DNA of 64,000 nt from Candidatus Nanopelagicus limnes. Lineage in GTDB: Bacteria; Actinomycetota; Actinomycetes; Nanopelagicales; Nanopelagicaceae. Position numbers and translations under genes: made by a program. Location: contig NZ_CP016768.2 in the NCBI RefSeq assembly GCF_002287885.2, positions 1 through 64,000 of the forward strand, given 5' to 3'. Under the pieces are notes generated by a model. The model did no database searches. It was not told where the DNA came from and saw only the letters and a program-made list of their open reading frames with translations. Shown piece after piece: positions 21,471 to 30,474 of the stretch (positions are counted from its first letter, which is position 1; the number at the start of each line of letters is the position of its first letter).

Positions 21471-21638
21471 ATGGGTGCTAATAATCAGATGGCTTGTGAT
21501 TTTTGTAGTGTTCCTTATGATCCAGTTGCAACTAGATGGCTATGCCCAAATTGTCATATGAAGACTAATTGTTGTGATGGGGCGCCTTGTGAGATTGTGG
21601 AGGTTAAAATTACAACGAGTGAATTAAAGATTACTTAA
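21471..21638 (+). CDS. Small cysteine-rich zinc-ribbon-like protein (55 aa)
   Basis: A 55-codon reading frame starting ATG GGT GCT, three bases after the preceding gene, and ending TAA at 21636-21638. The product has Cys pairs at 9/12 (CDFC) and 25/28 (CPNCH), followed by Cys34, Cys35 and Cys40, a spacing suited to zinc binding. It overlaps the convergent pepP 3' end by 8 bp. The conserved-looking cysteines and tight packing argue for a real gene. Function unknown. Confidence 0.75.
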   Translation: MGANNQMACDFCSVPYDPVATRWLCPNCHMKTNCCDGAPCEIVEVKITTSELKIT

Positions 21639-23091
21639 GTAGTTTTGCCATGTAAGCCTCAACCTCATCTGGGTGACGAGGAAGTGCGTTACTTAATATC
21701 TTGGCCCCTGATTCTGTAACTAAAATATCATCCTCAATCCGAACACCAATTCCTCGGTACTCCTCAGGGAACAATGTGTCATCTGGTTGAATATAAAAAC
21801 CAGGCTCAACAGTTAAAATCATGCCAGCCTCTAACACAGCTTCGGCGTACTGCTCTTTTCTAGCGTGTGCGCAATCATGGACATCAATACCTAAGTGATG
21901 TCCTGAGCCATGAAACTGCCATCTTCTATGTAAGCCATTTTCTTCCTTTAAAGATTCCTCAGCAGATATAGGAAGCACGCCAAGTTCTTCTGCCCCCTTT
22001 GCAATCTCAACCATGCAGGCAGCATGAAAATCTTTAAATTTTGCTCCTGGTTTAACAGCTGCTATTCCTGCTTGCTGGGCTTTATAAACAATCATATAAA
22101 TCTTGCGCTGTGCTTCAGTGAACTTTCCATTTACCGGAAAGGTTCTAGTTATATCTGCTGTGTAATGAGATTCAACCTCAACACCAGCATCAATTAAAAT
22201 TAAGTCCCCTGGCAACACATCTCCATCATTTTTAATCCAATGCAATACGCAAGCATGGGCACCGGATGCAACAATGCTTGGATAACCATTGTCATTTCCT
22301 TCTAATCTTGCTCTGCCATAAAAAGCAGCCTCAATTACTCGCTCACCTCTTGCCACCGATGTTGCTGCTGGAAAAACACGGACCATATCGGCAAAACCAC
22401 GAACTGATGCGTCAATTGCCTTTTGCATCTCATCAATCTCATACTTATCTTTAACAGCTCTCATAACTGAGATGTAATTTAAGAACTCTTTTTCACTTTC
22501 CGTATTTTCTTCAACCAACTTATCAATTGCAGAATCCTCACCACGGACTAGCAAAGTTTCTTTTTTGTCCTTTAAAAACTCTTCAATTGATTCAATTTGT
22601 CTAACCTTAATTCCATACTTTGTCTCAGTTTCTTCCAATGTCATTCTTCTGCCAACCCAAAACTCACCAAATCTTGTGTCCTTATAAAATTCACTGTCAT
22701 TTCGAGGTGACCTCGGGTGAATAAATAGCAATGCTTCATGACCTGATGTAGTTGGCTCCATTACAAATAATGAATCTGGCACACAATCTGATGCAACAAT
22801 TCCAGTAAACCAACTAAAAGCTGAGTTAGCTCTAAATTGGTAATCAGAGTCATTACTTCTTACCTTTAATGATCCTGAAGGGAAAATTAATCTCTTGCCA
22901 ACATATTGTTTAGACAATTTATCTCTGCGTAGTTGTGTGAAGGGAATTGATGGATGGGAAGAGATTCCTGTCAAAGGAGATGGCGCCCAGCCCTCTTTCA
23001 TAAACTCCGTCATTGCATCGGCAACTGGAATATCATGAGTTCGCACTTCAACACCCTTTTCATTATTGTTGGAATTACTACCTGAATTCAT
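21631..23091 (-). CDS. pepP: Xaa-Pro aminopeptidase (M24B family)
   Basis: Metallopeptidase that removes an N-terminal residue before proline. The 486-residue protein has an N-terminal AMP_N-type domain (about 40-185) and a pita-bread catalytic domain. Metal ligands are visible in LILIDAGVEVESHYTADITRTF, GSGHHLGIDVHD, LTVEPG and RIEDDI. It is probably transcribed leftwards from the 218-bp gap on its 5' side, which also contains the tRNA-Ser fragment. It is the last backbone gene before the island. Confidence 0.94.
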   Translation of the reverse strand: MNSGSNSNNNEKGVEVRTHDIPVADAMTEFMKEGWAPSPLTGISSHPSIPFTQLRRDKLSKQYVGKRLIFPSGSLKVRSNDSDYQFRANSAFSWFTGIVASDCVPDSLFVMEPTTSGHEALLFIHPRSPRNDSEFYKDTRFGEFWVGRRMTLEETETKYGIKVRQIESIEEFLKDKKETLLVRGEDSAIDKLVEENTESEKEFLNYISVMRAVKDKYEIDEMQKAIDASVRGFADMVRVFPAATSVARGERVIEAAFYGRARLEGNDNGYPSIVASGAHACVLHWIKNDGDVLPGDLILIDAGVEVESHYTADITRTFPVNGKFTEAQRKIYMIVYKAQQAGIAAVKPGAKFKDFHAACMVEIAKGAEELGVLPISAEESLKEENGLHRRWQFHGSGHHLGIDVHDCAHARKEQYAEAVLEAGMILTVEPGFYIQPDDTLFPEEYRGIGVRIEDDILVTESGAKILSNALPRHPDEVEAYMAKLLK

Positions 23092-23156
23092 TTGATAAGC
23101 CTACCTAAGAGGTGGTAATTGGCTAGAGGTGAGTAAACAGCGGTAATCTTGAGCAG

Positions 23157-23176
23157 TTGGAGACGTCGCATAGCCC
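23157..23176 (+). repeat. 20-bp copy of the tRNA-Ser(GCU) 5' end (left island boundary)
   Basis: TTGGAGACGTCGCATAGCCC here is identical to 54754-54773, where it is two leader bases plus the first 18 bases of an intact tRNA-Ser gene. Identity ends after the 20th base, and no remainder of a tRNA follows, so this is a fragment. With the intact gene 31.6 kb away it brackets the whole sugar cluster as a direct repeat, suggesting an attachment site or recombination scar. Confidence 0.8.
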
Positions 23177-23309
23177 CGACTATGAACTTCACTATATAAG
23201 CCTAATTCGGCACATGCCCAGTTTGTCAGGTTCATAACCGAGTTTGCTAGTTTGTATTGAAAGTAATGTCATAAATTTTCTAAAGCGCACAAATTCTAGA
23301 ATTAGCTTC

Positions 23310-24293
23310 TTAATTCAATCTTAAAATCACGTCTACTATTCTTGCTACACCAAAACCATCTATTTTGGTTAAAGCAGATTGCGATAATTCTTGCCTTAGT
23401 CCTCGGTCTATCACTAATCTTCTTATATTTTCAAAATTGAGATTAAAGCCACCCACAAGACTAAAGTGTCCTATACCAATCGCAATTTTATTATGTGTTT
23501 GAAATTCAAAATTATCTCTCTGATTATCAAACCCCAAAGCAATACCAAGTGGAAAACCACATGAGAGAAATTCCCAACTAGATGTTCCCGATAGAGTTAA
23601 AACTAGATCAGAATCAATTAAGTCTCTTTCAAGATAACTACCGATATTTCTTTGTGAAAATCTATAATCGAGCATGTGAAGCAAATTCTGTGCATTCGAA
23701 AATAATATTGCTTGAAACTGCTCGTCAAGTTTAATTAGTTCTCTTGCTACTTTTGGGACGAATCCTAATGGGTCAGTACCACCTCCAACCACTAGAATTT
23801 TAATTTGACCCTGAGCATTAATCTCACTTAATCTAAAGCGAATTTCTTTCAAGGATTTTCTAATAGGTATGTAGTTTAATCCACTTTTTAATTTATTGTT
23901 TGAAATTCCAAACTCCAGCCCTATCTGCTTATTAGTACCACAATGGATATAAAAATCTGCCAAATATTTTGGCGTTCCAATCTCAACAAGCGCAATAATT
24001 TTGAACCAATTTTCTTTTTTTAGAAAATTATGATTAGGGTTTATGGTGTAAGAATCTATTATTAATACATCTTGCATAGGGTTAAATACAAAATTCTCTT
24101 CCTTTACAAGTTTTATTCTCCCTATCATTTGCTCAAGTAGTTCAGTAAGCCACGGTAGACCAACAATATTTCCCACAAAAATAACATCAAGATTTTCCTC
24201 TAACATTTTTTCAATAATTGAATAAACTCGCATGACATGCCCAGAACCCATCTGGTCAGAAGCGTCAGCTCTAAAAACATATCTTCTTTTCAT
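23310..24293 (-). CDS. pseG: PseG-like UDP-sugar hydrolase (pseudaminic acid pathway)
   Basis: PseG hydrolyses UDP-2,4-diacetamido-2,4,6-trideoxy-L-altrose to the free sugar before PseI condensation. The 327-residue GT-B-like protein has the family N terminus FRADASDQMGSGHVMR, where the GxGH His is catalytic. A second Rossmann half has VVGGGTDP and TLSGTSSWE. It is divergent from pseB with a 65-bp gap, so the two promoters probably lie back to back. Sequence divergence from well-studied PseG, and the likely N-formyl substrate, leave exact specificity open. Confidence 0.82.
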   Translation of the reverse strand: MKRRYVFRADASDQMGSGHVMRVYSIIEKMLEENLDVIFVGNIVGLPWLTELLEQMIGRIKLVKEENFVFNPMQDVLIIDSYTINPNHNFLKKENWFKIIALVEIGTPKYLADFYIHCGTNKQIGLEFGISNNKLKSGLNYIPIRKSLKEIRFRLSEINAQGQIKILVVGGGTDPLGFVPKVARELIKLDEQFQAILFSNAQNLLHMLDYRFSQRNIGSYLERDLIDSDLVLTLSGTSSWEFLSCGFPLGIALGFDNQRDNFEFQTHNKIAIGIGHFSLVGGFNLNFENIRRLVIDRGLRQELSQSALTKIDGFGVARIVDVILRLN

Positions 24294-24358
24294 GTCAGGT
24301 ATACTGCTTTATATATCTTGTCATGAAGCAACTATATTATTGAATTAGGGAGGATACA

Positions 24359-25342
24359 GTGCAAATACTCGATAATGCTTCAATACTAATTACAGGTGGT
24401 ACTGGTTCAATAGGTCAAGCACTTGTAAGCCATCTCCTTCATAATTCCAAAGCTAGACGAATTATTATTTTTTCCAGAGACGAACTTAAGCAACATGAAT
24501 TACGAAAATATTTCAAGGATAATACTCGACTAAGGTGGTTTTTGGGTGACATAAGAGATCTGCAAAGATTGATACGTGCTTTTCATGGTGTTGACTTTGT
24601 CATACATGCAGCTGCGTTAAAGCAGGTTGATACAGGTGAATATAACCCAATGGAGTTTATAAAAACAAATGTGCTTGGAAGTCAAAACATAATTGATGCT
24701 GCAATTGAAACAAAGGTAAAAAAAGTCGTGGCTTTATCAACCGATAAGGCTTCTTCTCCAATCAATTTATATGGTGCGACTAAATTAACCGCGGATAAAC
24801 TTTTTGTTGCTGCAAATAATTATAGTATTTCTTACGGGACTGCGTTCTGTGTCGTGCGATACGGAAATGTAATGGGAAGCCGCGGTTCGGTCATTCCTTA
24901 TTTTCGCCAAATTGCAGAATCTGGAGAATCTATTCCTTTAACTGATATAAGAATGACAAGATTTTGGATCAGCATTCAGCAAGCTGTTGAATTTGTAGTT
25001 GAATCATTTGGAATTATGCAGGGAGGCGAGCTGTATGTGCCAAGAATTCCAAGCATGAAGCTCACGGATTTAGCAAAAGCAGTGGCACCAAATTCAAAAA
25101 TAATTGAAATTGGTATGCGCCCTGGTGAAAAACTACATGAAGAAATGATTTCGGCTGATGACAGCAGACGGGCAATTCTTGTTGGAAATCGATATGTAGT
25201 TACGCCTGTCATATCTGAATGGGGATATAAAGAACCCAGCGGAACTAGAATGGAAGAAGGTTCTGCATTTAGGTCCGACACAAATGATCTTTGGATGAGC
25301 GTTGATGAAATTAAATCCCATCTTACTAATTTTAGGCTGTAA
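24359..25342 (+). CDS. pseB: UDP-N-acetylglucosamine 4,6-dehydratase (inverting), PseB
   Basis: First enzyme of pseudaminic acid synthesis, making UDP-2-acetamido-2,6-dideoxy-L-arabino-hexos-4-ulose. The 327-residue SDR has GGTGSIG (cofactor), the catalytic STDKASSP segment and YGATK, and the family end motif RPGEKLHEEM. GTG start at 24359 with a strong AGGGAGG ribosome-binding site at 24347-24353. pseC follows after two bases. It heads an operon running at least to pseI. Confidence 0.93.
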   Translation: MQILDNASILITGGTGSIGQALVSHLLHNSKARRIIIFSRDELKQHELRKYFKDNTRLRWFLGDIRDLQRLIRAFHGVDFVIHAAALKQVDTGEYNPMEFIKTNVLGSQNIIDAAIETKVKKVVALSTDKASSPINLYGATKLTADKLFVAANNYSISYGTAFCVVRYGNVMGSRGSVIPYFRQIAESGESIPLTDIRMTRFWISIQQAVEFVVESFGIMQGGELYVPRIPSMKLTDLAKAVAPNSKIIEIGMRPGEKLHEEMISADDSRRAILVGNRYVVTPVISEWGYKEPSGTRMEEGSAFRSDTNDLWMSVDEIKSHLTNFRL

Positions 25343-25344
25343 AA

Positions 25345-26472
25345 ATGATCCCCTACGGCAAGCAATCTATATCGGAGGAAGATATTGCGTCGGTATCCAA
25401 AGCGCTTCGAGAAAACTTTTTAACAACAGGGCCCCTCGTAGAATTTTTCGAAAATGAAATTTCAAAAGTTGTAGGCGCGCCAGCCATATCTGTTTCATCA
25501 GGAACCGCCGCACTACATTGTGCATATGCAGCGATTGGAATAGAGCCTGGGGATGAAGTAATCACACCTCCACTAACCTTTATTGCGACCCAAGCAACAG
25601 CGGCACTCATGGGTGCGAAAATAGTTTTTGCTGATATTCAAGAAGATACTGGGAACATTGATCCCAAAGCTGTTGAAGCCGCCATTACAACTAGGACTAA
25701 AGCAATAGTAGCTGTTGATTACGCGGGCCATCCTGCAGATATGGATGAGCTAAGGTTAATTGCCGATAGACACAGTATCTATTTGATTGAAGATGCCTCC
25801 CACAGTCTTGGTTCAACCTATAAAGGCAGACCAGTTGGTTCACTTGCTGACCTAACTACTTTTTCATTTTTCCCAACAAAAAACATCACCACAGGTGAAG
25901 GCGGGGCTGTAAGTTCGCCGAAACCAGAGTTACTTGCAAAGGCTAAGAGTTTTTCACGGCAAGGACTTGTGAGAGATCCAAACAGTTTTATTCTGAATGA
26001 GGAAGGACCATGGCATCAAGAAGTTCATGAGTTCGGTCTTAATTACAGATTACCTGACATTCTTTGTGCCTTAGGGATAAGTCAATTGAGCAGAATTATT
26101 CATTTTAAGAGAATCAGGATGGATACCTTTAATTATTATGGCTCACTGCTTTCACATATTGATAATGTACGCATACCGATTATTAAAAGCTCCACCGAGC
26201 CAATGTGGCATCTGTACCCAATCAGGGTTAATGCGGATTCACGAAAAAGAGTATTTGAAGGATTAAGAACTTCAGGAGTAGGCGTGCAGGTTAATTACTT
26301 ACCCGCCCATTTGCACCCAGTATTTACAAAATATAGTCATATTGTTGGTCAATTTCCGGTAAGTGAGCTTTTTTATTCCCAGCAGATCTCGCTTCCTATG
26401 CATGTAGGAGTTAGTAAGAAGGAAATTGATTATATCTCAGAAACATTATTGAAGTTGATTTCTTATGAGTAA
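25345..26472 (+). CDS. pseC: UDP-4-amino-sugar aminotransferase, PseC
   Basis: DegT/DnrJ/EryC1 PLP enzyme that aminates C4 of the PseB product. The 375-residue protein has the PLP lysine at residue 179 in SFFPTKNITTGEGG and the DASHSLGSTYKG segment. Immediate position after pseB and resemblance to PseC support the assignment over other sugar aminotransferases. The stop overlaps the following formyltransferase by 8 bp. Confidence 0.92.
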   Translation: MIPYGKQSISEEDIASVSKALRENFLTTGPLVEFFENEISKVVGAPAISVSSGTAALHCAYAAIGIEPGDEVITPPLTFIATQATAALMGAKIVFADIQEDTGNIDPKAVEAAITTRTKAIVAVDYAGHPADMDELRLIADRHSIYLIEDASHSLGSTYKGRPVGSLADLTTFSFFPTKNITTGEGGAVSSPKPELLAKAKSFSRQGLVRDPNSFILNEEGPWHQEVHEFGLNYRLPDILCALGISQLSRIIHFKRIRMDTFNYYGSLLSHIDNVRIPIIKSSTEPMWHLYPIRVNADSRKRVFEGLRTSGVGVQVNYLPAHLHPVFTKYSHIVGQFPVSELFYSQQISLPMHVGVSKKEIDYISETLLKLISYE

Positions 26473-27250
26473 GAAAAAAATTGCATTATTTATTAATTCA
26501 AGATTAGGAATAAAAGTTCTAAAATATTTGCATTCTCAGCAAAACGCTTTGATCCAATTTATAGTGATTAATGAAGAAAATAAACGAAGTCAAGAGTTTC
26601 TAAAAGAACTAACTAATACGTTATCAAATTTAGATTCAGTCTATACAATAGTTGAGTATAACGATTTGGATTTAGAAAAACTCCCTGAATTCGAATATGG
26701 CGTTTCTGCGATGTTTGGTCATATAATTGAAGATAAATTAATAGACAAGGCAAAAAAAGACTTTGTGAATTTACACCCGTCCTTACTTCCTATTGGTCGG
26801 GGTGCAAACCCAATTTCTTGGTCTGTTATTGACAATAAACCTCAAGGTGTCACCATACATAAATTAACAAGTAAATTAGATGCAGGAGATATTTACGTTC
26901 AGGCTCAGGTTGACTTTAGAATCGAAGCCAATGCAGCTGCTATCTACGTCAAGTTAACGGAATCATTGCTTGGATTATTTGTAAACTTTTTTCAGGATTG
27001 GATTAGTGGAAATTTGATAGCAAGTAAGCAGCCTGAATTAGGGGTTTCTTCGCACCGGATTTCTGATTTGGAGTCGGTAAGAAAAATTGACGCCAAAGAG
27101 ATTCTAACAGCCGAGCAATTTGTCAGAAGAATTCAAGCATTGGACTTCAGTAATGGAACTTCCGCGGTTTTTCAAGATGCGACTGGTATAGAATGGAGCA
27201 TTAGATTATCCCTCGAGGCTAAAAATAAAACTTGGGGGGTTCCAGATTGA
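26465..27250 (+). CDS. Sugar N-formyltransferase in the PseH position
   Basis: A 261-residue protein of the methionyl-tRNA formyltransferase fold. Catalytic residues are visible: Asn102 and His104 in VNLHPSLLP, and Asp139 in KLDAGD. Its C terminus lacks the standard tRNA-binding domain. It lies between pseC and pseI, where pathways for diacetamido pseudaminic acid carry the acetyltransferase PseH; no PseH-like protein occurs in the window. The inference is transfer of formyl from 10-formyl-tetrahydrofolate to the 4-amino group of the PseC product, leading to a 7-formamido nonulosonate. Confidence 0.8.
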   Translation: MSKKKIALFINSRLGIKVLKYLHSQQNALIQFIVINEENKRSQEFLKELTNTLSNLDSVYTIVEYNDLDLEKLPEFEYGVSAMFGHIIEDKLIDKAKKDFVNLHPSLLPIGRGANPISWSVIDNKPQGVTIHKLTSKLDAGDIYVQAQVDFRIEANAAAIYVKLTESLLGLFVNFFQDWISGNLIASKQPELGVSSHRISDLESVRKIDAKEILTAEQFVRRIQALDFSNGTSAVFQDATGIEWSIRLSLEAKNKTWGVPD

Positions 27251-28272
27251 AACTAGTTACACAGAAGCCCTTATTTATAGCTGAGATTTCTGCTAACCAT
27301 CTTGGAGATTTTGAACGAGCCAAGAAATTGGTAACTGCAGCCATCGGCGCAGGAGCCACTGCGGTAAAATTCCAAACTTATACTGCTGCAACCATGACTT
27401 TGGATTTGAATACTCCAGAATTTAGAATTTCGGATGACCACGCTCTTTGGGGCGGAAAGAAACTCTATTCGCTTTACGAAAGTGCGCATACACCCTGGGA
27501 GTGGCACGAAGATTTGTTTAACTTGTGTAGGGAAAGAAGTGTTATTCCATTTAGTTCCCCCTTTGATTCAACGGCTGTTGACTTTCTTGAATCTTTGGGT
27601 GCACCCATGTACAAGATCGCATCAATGGAGACTGGCGACCACAAATTGATAAGAAGGGTGGCAGAAACTGGAAAGCCACTGATAATTTCCACTGGAGCGA
27701 CTGAATTAGAAGAGATTGATGAGTTAGTCGAAGTTGTGAGAAAAACTGGCAATTCAAACTTGACTCTATTAGTATGTACGAGTTCTTATCCGGCGAAACC
27801 AGCCGATGCGCACATTTTTCGAATGAAATTGTTAAGAGATAGATTCGGAGTAAAAGTTGGTCTTTCTGATCACACTTTAGGCATTGGCGTGAGCATTGCT
27901 GCAATAGCCCTTGGGGCAGTGGCTATTGAAAAACACATAACAATTAAGAGAAGTGATGGAGGGCCGGATGGAGCATTCTCGATGGAGCCTCACGAATTCA
28001 AACAATTGGTTGAAGAGGGAACTTCGGCTGCATTATCTCTTGGTTCAGAAAACTGGAGTATGCAAGAATCTGAAAGGGAATCTAGAAGAATAAGGCGATC
28101 TTTATATGTAGTTAAGGATGTACAAGCTGGAGAGACTGTTACTGAACAGAATATCCGCGCTATTCGTCCAGGAGGTGGAATAAAACCGAAGTACCTACCT
28201 AACTTAATTGGAAGAAAATTTCTTAAAGAAGTTCCTGCTGGAACTCCGCTAGATTTCCTCTTTATCGAATAA
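27247..28272 (+). CDS. pseI: Pseudaminic acid synthase (NeuB family), PseI
   Basis: Condenses the hexose with phosphoenolpyruvate to give the nine-carbon acid. It has a TIM-barrel NeuB domain (about 8-260) with AEISANHLGD, KFQTY, STGATE and EKHITIKRSDGGPDGAFS. A C-terminal SAF/antifreeze-like domain (about 275-338) has RRSLYVVKDVQAGE. The TTG at 27247 is preferred over a TTG at 27232 because GGGGGG at 27234-27239 is then a ribosome-binding site 7 bp upstream; it overlaps the previous stop as TTGA. It ends the left pse operon. Confidence 0.92.
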   Translation: MKLVTQKPLFIAEISANHLGDFERAKKLVTAAIGAGATAVKFQTYTAATMTLDLNTPEFRISDDHALWGGKKLYSLYESAHTPWEWHEDLFNLCRERSVIPFSSPFDSTAVDFLESLGAPMYKIASMETGDHKLIRRVAETGKPLIISTGATELEEIDELVEVVRKTGNSNLTLLVCTSSYPAKPADAHIFRMKLLRDRFGVKVGLSDHTLGIGVSIAAIALGAVAIEKHITIKRSDGGPDGAFSMEPHEFKQLVEEGTSAALSLGSENWSMQESERESRRIRRSLYVVKDVQAGETVTEQNIRAIRPGGGIKPKYLPNLIGRKFLKEVPAGTPLDFLFIE

Positions 28273-28308
28273 TTCTCAGAATGATTTAAACTGCGCACGT
28301 CATTTAGT

Positions 28309-29187
28309 CTACTGAGTATTTATACCTTTGCCAGACTTTTTTAATATTAGCCAAAGCAAACCTTTCGTATGAGCGAGTTGCATCTCTATTATCCAAAATA
28401 ACACTTCGACACTTGCCCCAATTAGAAGTTTGCCAGAACTCTTTTTAAGTAATCTAAAAAATCCCCAATAAGGAAAAATCTTGCTACGAAAACTTGTCAA
28501 CTGATTAAACCAGGCTAGTTCTTTTGAATTTGACGCACCATTTGATCCCAAGATCATTAGGCCTGACTTACTTCTATTTATGTTTCCAGCCTTGACAAGT
28601 CTGGCCAAGATAAGCCAATCCAATATTGCAATTTTGCTTGCAAAGATCTCTTTGGTGATTACATTACGAATTTCGTTCGTTCTGTAGATTGCGTAAAATA
28701 AACCATTCGATCGCCAGCAATTCTCTCTCAGGGTTCTTAGCCGATAACGTTGGCTTCCTCTTAATTCAAAAATAACTGGACTTTTTTGTTCCTCGTACTC
28801 CCAGTCCCAGCAATCTGGAGATGACGACCCCAATATAGAACTATCCACTTCTAGCTCAAGAACATTTGATTTTAAATAATCCCGACTCAGTACATCGTCA
28901 GCTGCTTGAAATTTAAAATATGGCCCCTCAGATTTTTCTAGAACAAAAATGAAATTATTCCATGCACCAATGTTTTCAGATTGTTGGTGAAGAGTTATTC
29001 GATCATCTAGCTCCACAAATTCTTGACAGATTTCACGAGTTAAATCAGTCGAAAAGTTATCTGAAATTAACAATTTCCATTCATCATAATCTTGACACAC
29101 AATAGATTCGAGTGTTTGTCTAATGGTATTTTCGCTGTTATATACAGGCATTCCAATAAATACTATCGGATTAGAAATAATCTCCAC
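28309..29187 (-). CDS. Family 2 glycosyltransferase
   Basis: GT-A fold transferase of 292 residues. The N terminus IGMPVYNSENTIRQTLESI and the acceptor/metal motif AADD near residue 100 (FKFQAADDVLSRDYL) are typical of GT2. A hydrophobic C-terminal stretch (about 255-280) suggests membrane association. It is convergent with pseI and divergent from the next oxidase gene. Donor and acceptor cannot be read from sequence. Confidence 0.85.
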   Translation of the reverse strand: MEIISNPIVFIGMPVYNSENTIRQTLESIVCQDYDEWKLLISDNFSTDLTREICQEFVELDDRITLHQQSENIGAWNNFIFVLEKSEGPYFKFQAADDVLSRDYLKSNVLELEVDSSILGSSSPDCWDWEYEEQKSPVIFELRGSQRYRLRTLRENCWRSNGLFYAIYRTNEIRNVITKEIFASKIAILDWLILARLVKAGNINRSKSGLMILGSNGASNSKELAWFNQLTSFRSKIFPYWGFFRLLKKSSGKLLIGASVEVLFWIIEMQLAHTKGLLWLILKKSGKGINTQ

Positions 29188-29245
29188 GCACGGATTGTAG
29201 TCTCTCTAAATAGATTATTTTGCCATGTGGTAGTTTCATTTCACT

Positions 29246-30448
29246 ATGCAGGAATTCAACAGCACGGACTACCTAGTAATTGGCTCCGGAATAATTGGTT
29301 TATCTATTGGAATCGCTTTACTTGAATCAAAACCCAAGATAAAAGTTTCCATTTTTGAAAAAGAGTCGAATCTTGGCATGCATGCATCCGGTCGAAATTC
29401 AGGAGTTATTCACTCTGGGTTTTATTATTCACCCGAATCTCTCAAGGCCAGGTTCTGCGCGGATGGCAATAGAGAATTAAAAGCTCTTTGCAAAGAAAAT
29501 AACCTTCTCTTGAAAGAAATAGGAAAAGTTGTCGTAACTTCAAACCTGAATGAAGTCGGAAGACTAGAAACTTTGTATCGTCGAGGCCTAGAGAACAAAA
29601 TTGAACTCGAACTCCTCGATGCAAATCTACTTAGTAAATTTGAGCCTGCTGCAAGAACTCATGGTAAATTTTTGTGGTCCCCAACTACTGCAATTGCAGA
29701 TCCAAGGTCAGTGATTGATTTTCTTGCTTTGAAGTTCAAGAAGCTGGGTGGAGTTATAATTACAGGCAATGAAGTTAAACTACGAGAGTTTAATGGGGCA
29801 GTTAAAGCATTCACTCAGAATAAGGAAATCCCCGCAAATTATTTCGTTAATGCTGCTGGAGTACACGCAGATCAAATCGCACGAAGCATAGGTATAGGCA
29901 CTGAGTTCGCATGCCTTCCATTCAAAGGCGTTTATAGAGTTTCTAGGAGATTGATTTCAAGTCCTAAAACTTTGATTTATCCAGTACCACATCCTATCAA
30001 TCCATTTCTAGGCGTTCATATAACTTTGACTCTTGATGGAGATATTAAAATCGGACCAACGGCAATGCCTCTATTTGGTCGGGAGCAGTATTCGGCAACA
30101 AATCATGTGGAATTTGGCGATATAAAGGATTCTTTGAAATCTATGTTGTCCCTAATAAAAGGGAAAGAATATGACTTAAGAGAAATTCTTAGAGGTGAAA
30201 TACCCAAAATAATGACTAAATTCTTAGTACGAGATATAGCAAGGATTGTTCCCGAAATTAAAGACGTTAAGCATTGGAAGAAACTAAAGCCAGGAATCCG
30301 CGCCCAGCTCGTTAATTTGGAATCAGGCAAACTTGAGCAAGACTTCATTGTGCGTAAATCCCATAATTCAATACACATACTTAATGCAGTATCGCCAGGC
30401 TGGACTAGTGCCTTGCCATTTGGGCGTTGGATAGCTAATTCTATTTAG
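29246..30448 (+). CDS. LhgO-like FAD-dependent oxidase
   Basis: A 400-residue DAO-family flavoprotein with the FAD fold GSGIIG at 13-18, the segment GMHASGRNSGVIHSGFYY, and a C-terminal SPGWTSALPFG. The closest recognisable family is L-2-hydroxyglutarate oxidase. In a sugar cluster, followed by a thiamine-diphosphate enzyme pair, it may oxidise a hydroxy-acid or sugar intermediate instead. It starts the rightward run that includes E1 alpha/beta. Real substrate unknown. Confidence 0.75.
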   Translation: MQEFNSTDYLVIGSGIIGLSIGIALLESKPKIKVSIFEKESNLGMHASGRNSGVIHSGFYYSPESLKARFCADGNRELKALCKENNLLLKEIGKVVVTSNLNEVGRLETLYRRGLENKIELELLDANLLSKFEPAARTHGKFLWSPTTAIADPRSVIDFLALKFKKLGGVIITGNEVKLREFNGAVKAFTQNKEIPANYFVNAAGVHADQIARSIGIGTEFACLPFKGVYRVSRRLISSPKTLIYPVPHPINPFLGVHITLTLDGDIKIGPTAMPLFGREQYSATNHVEFGDIKDSLKSMLSLIKGKEYDLREILRGEIPKIMTKFLVRDIARIVPEIKDVKHWKKLKPGIRAQLVNLESGKLEQDFIVRKSHNSIHILNAVSPGWTSALPFGRWIANSI

Positions 30449-30474
30449 CGTTATCCAGCTTTAAATTTTGAATT

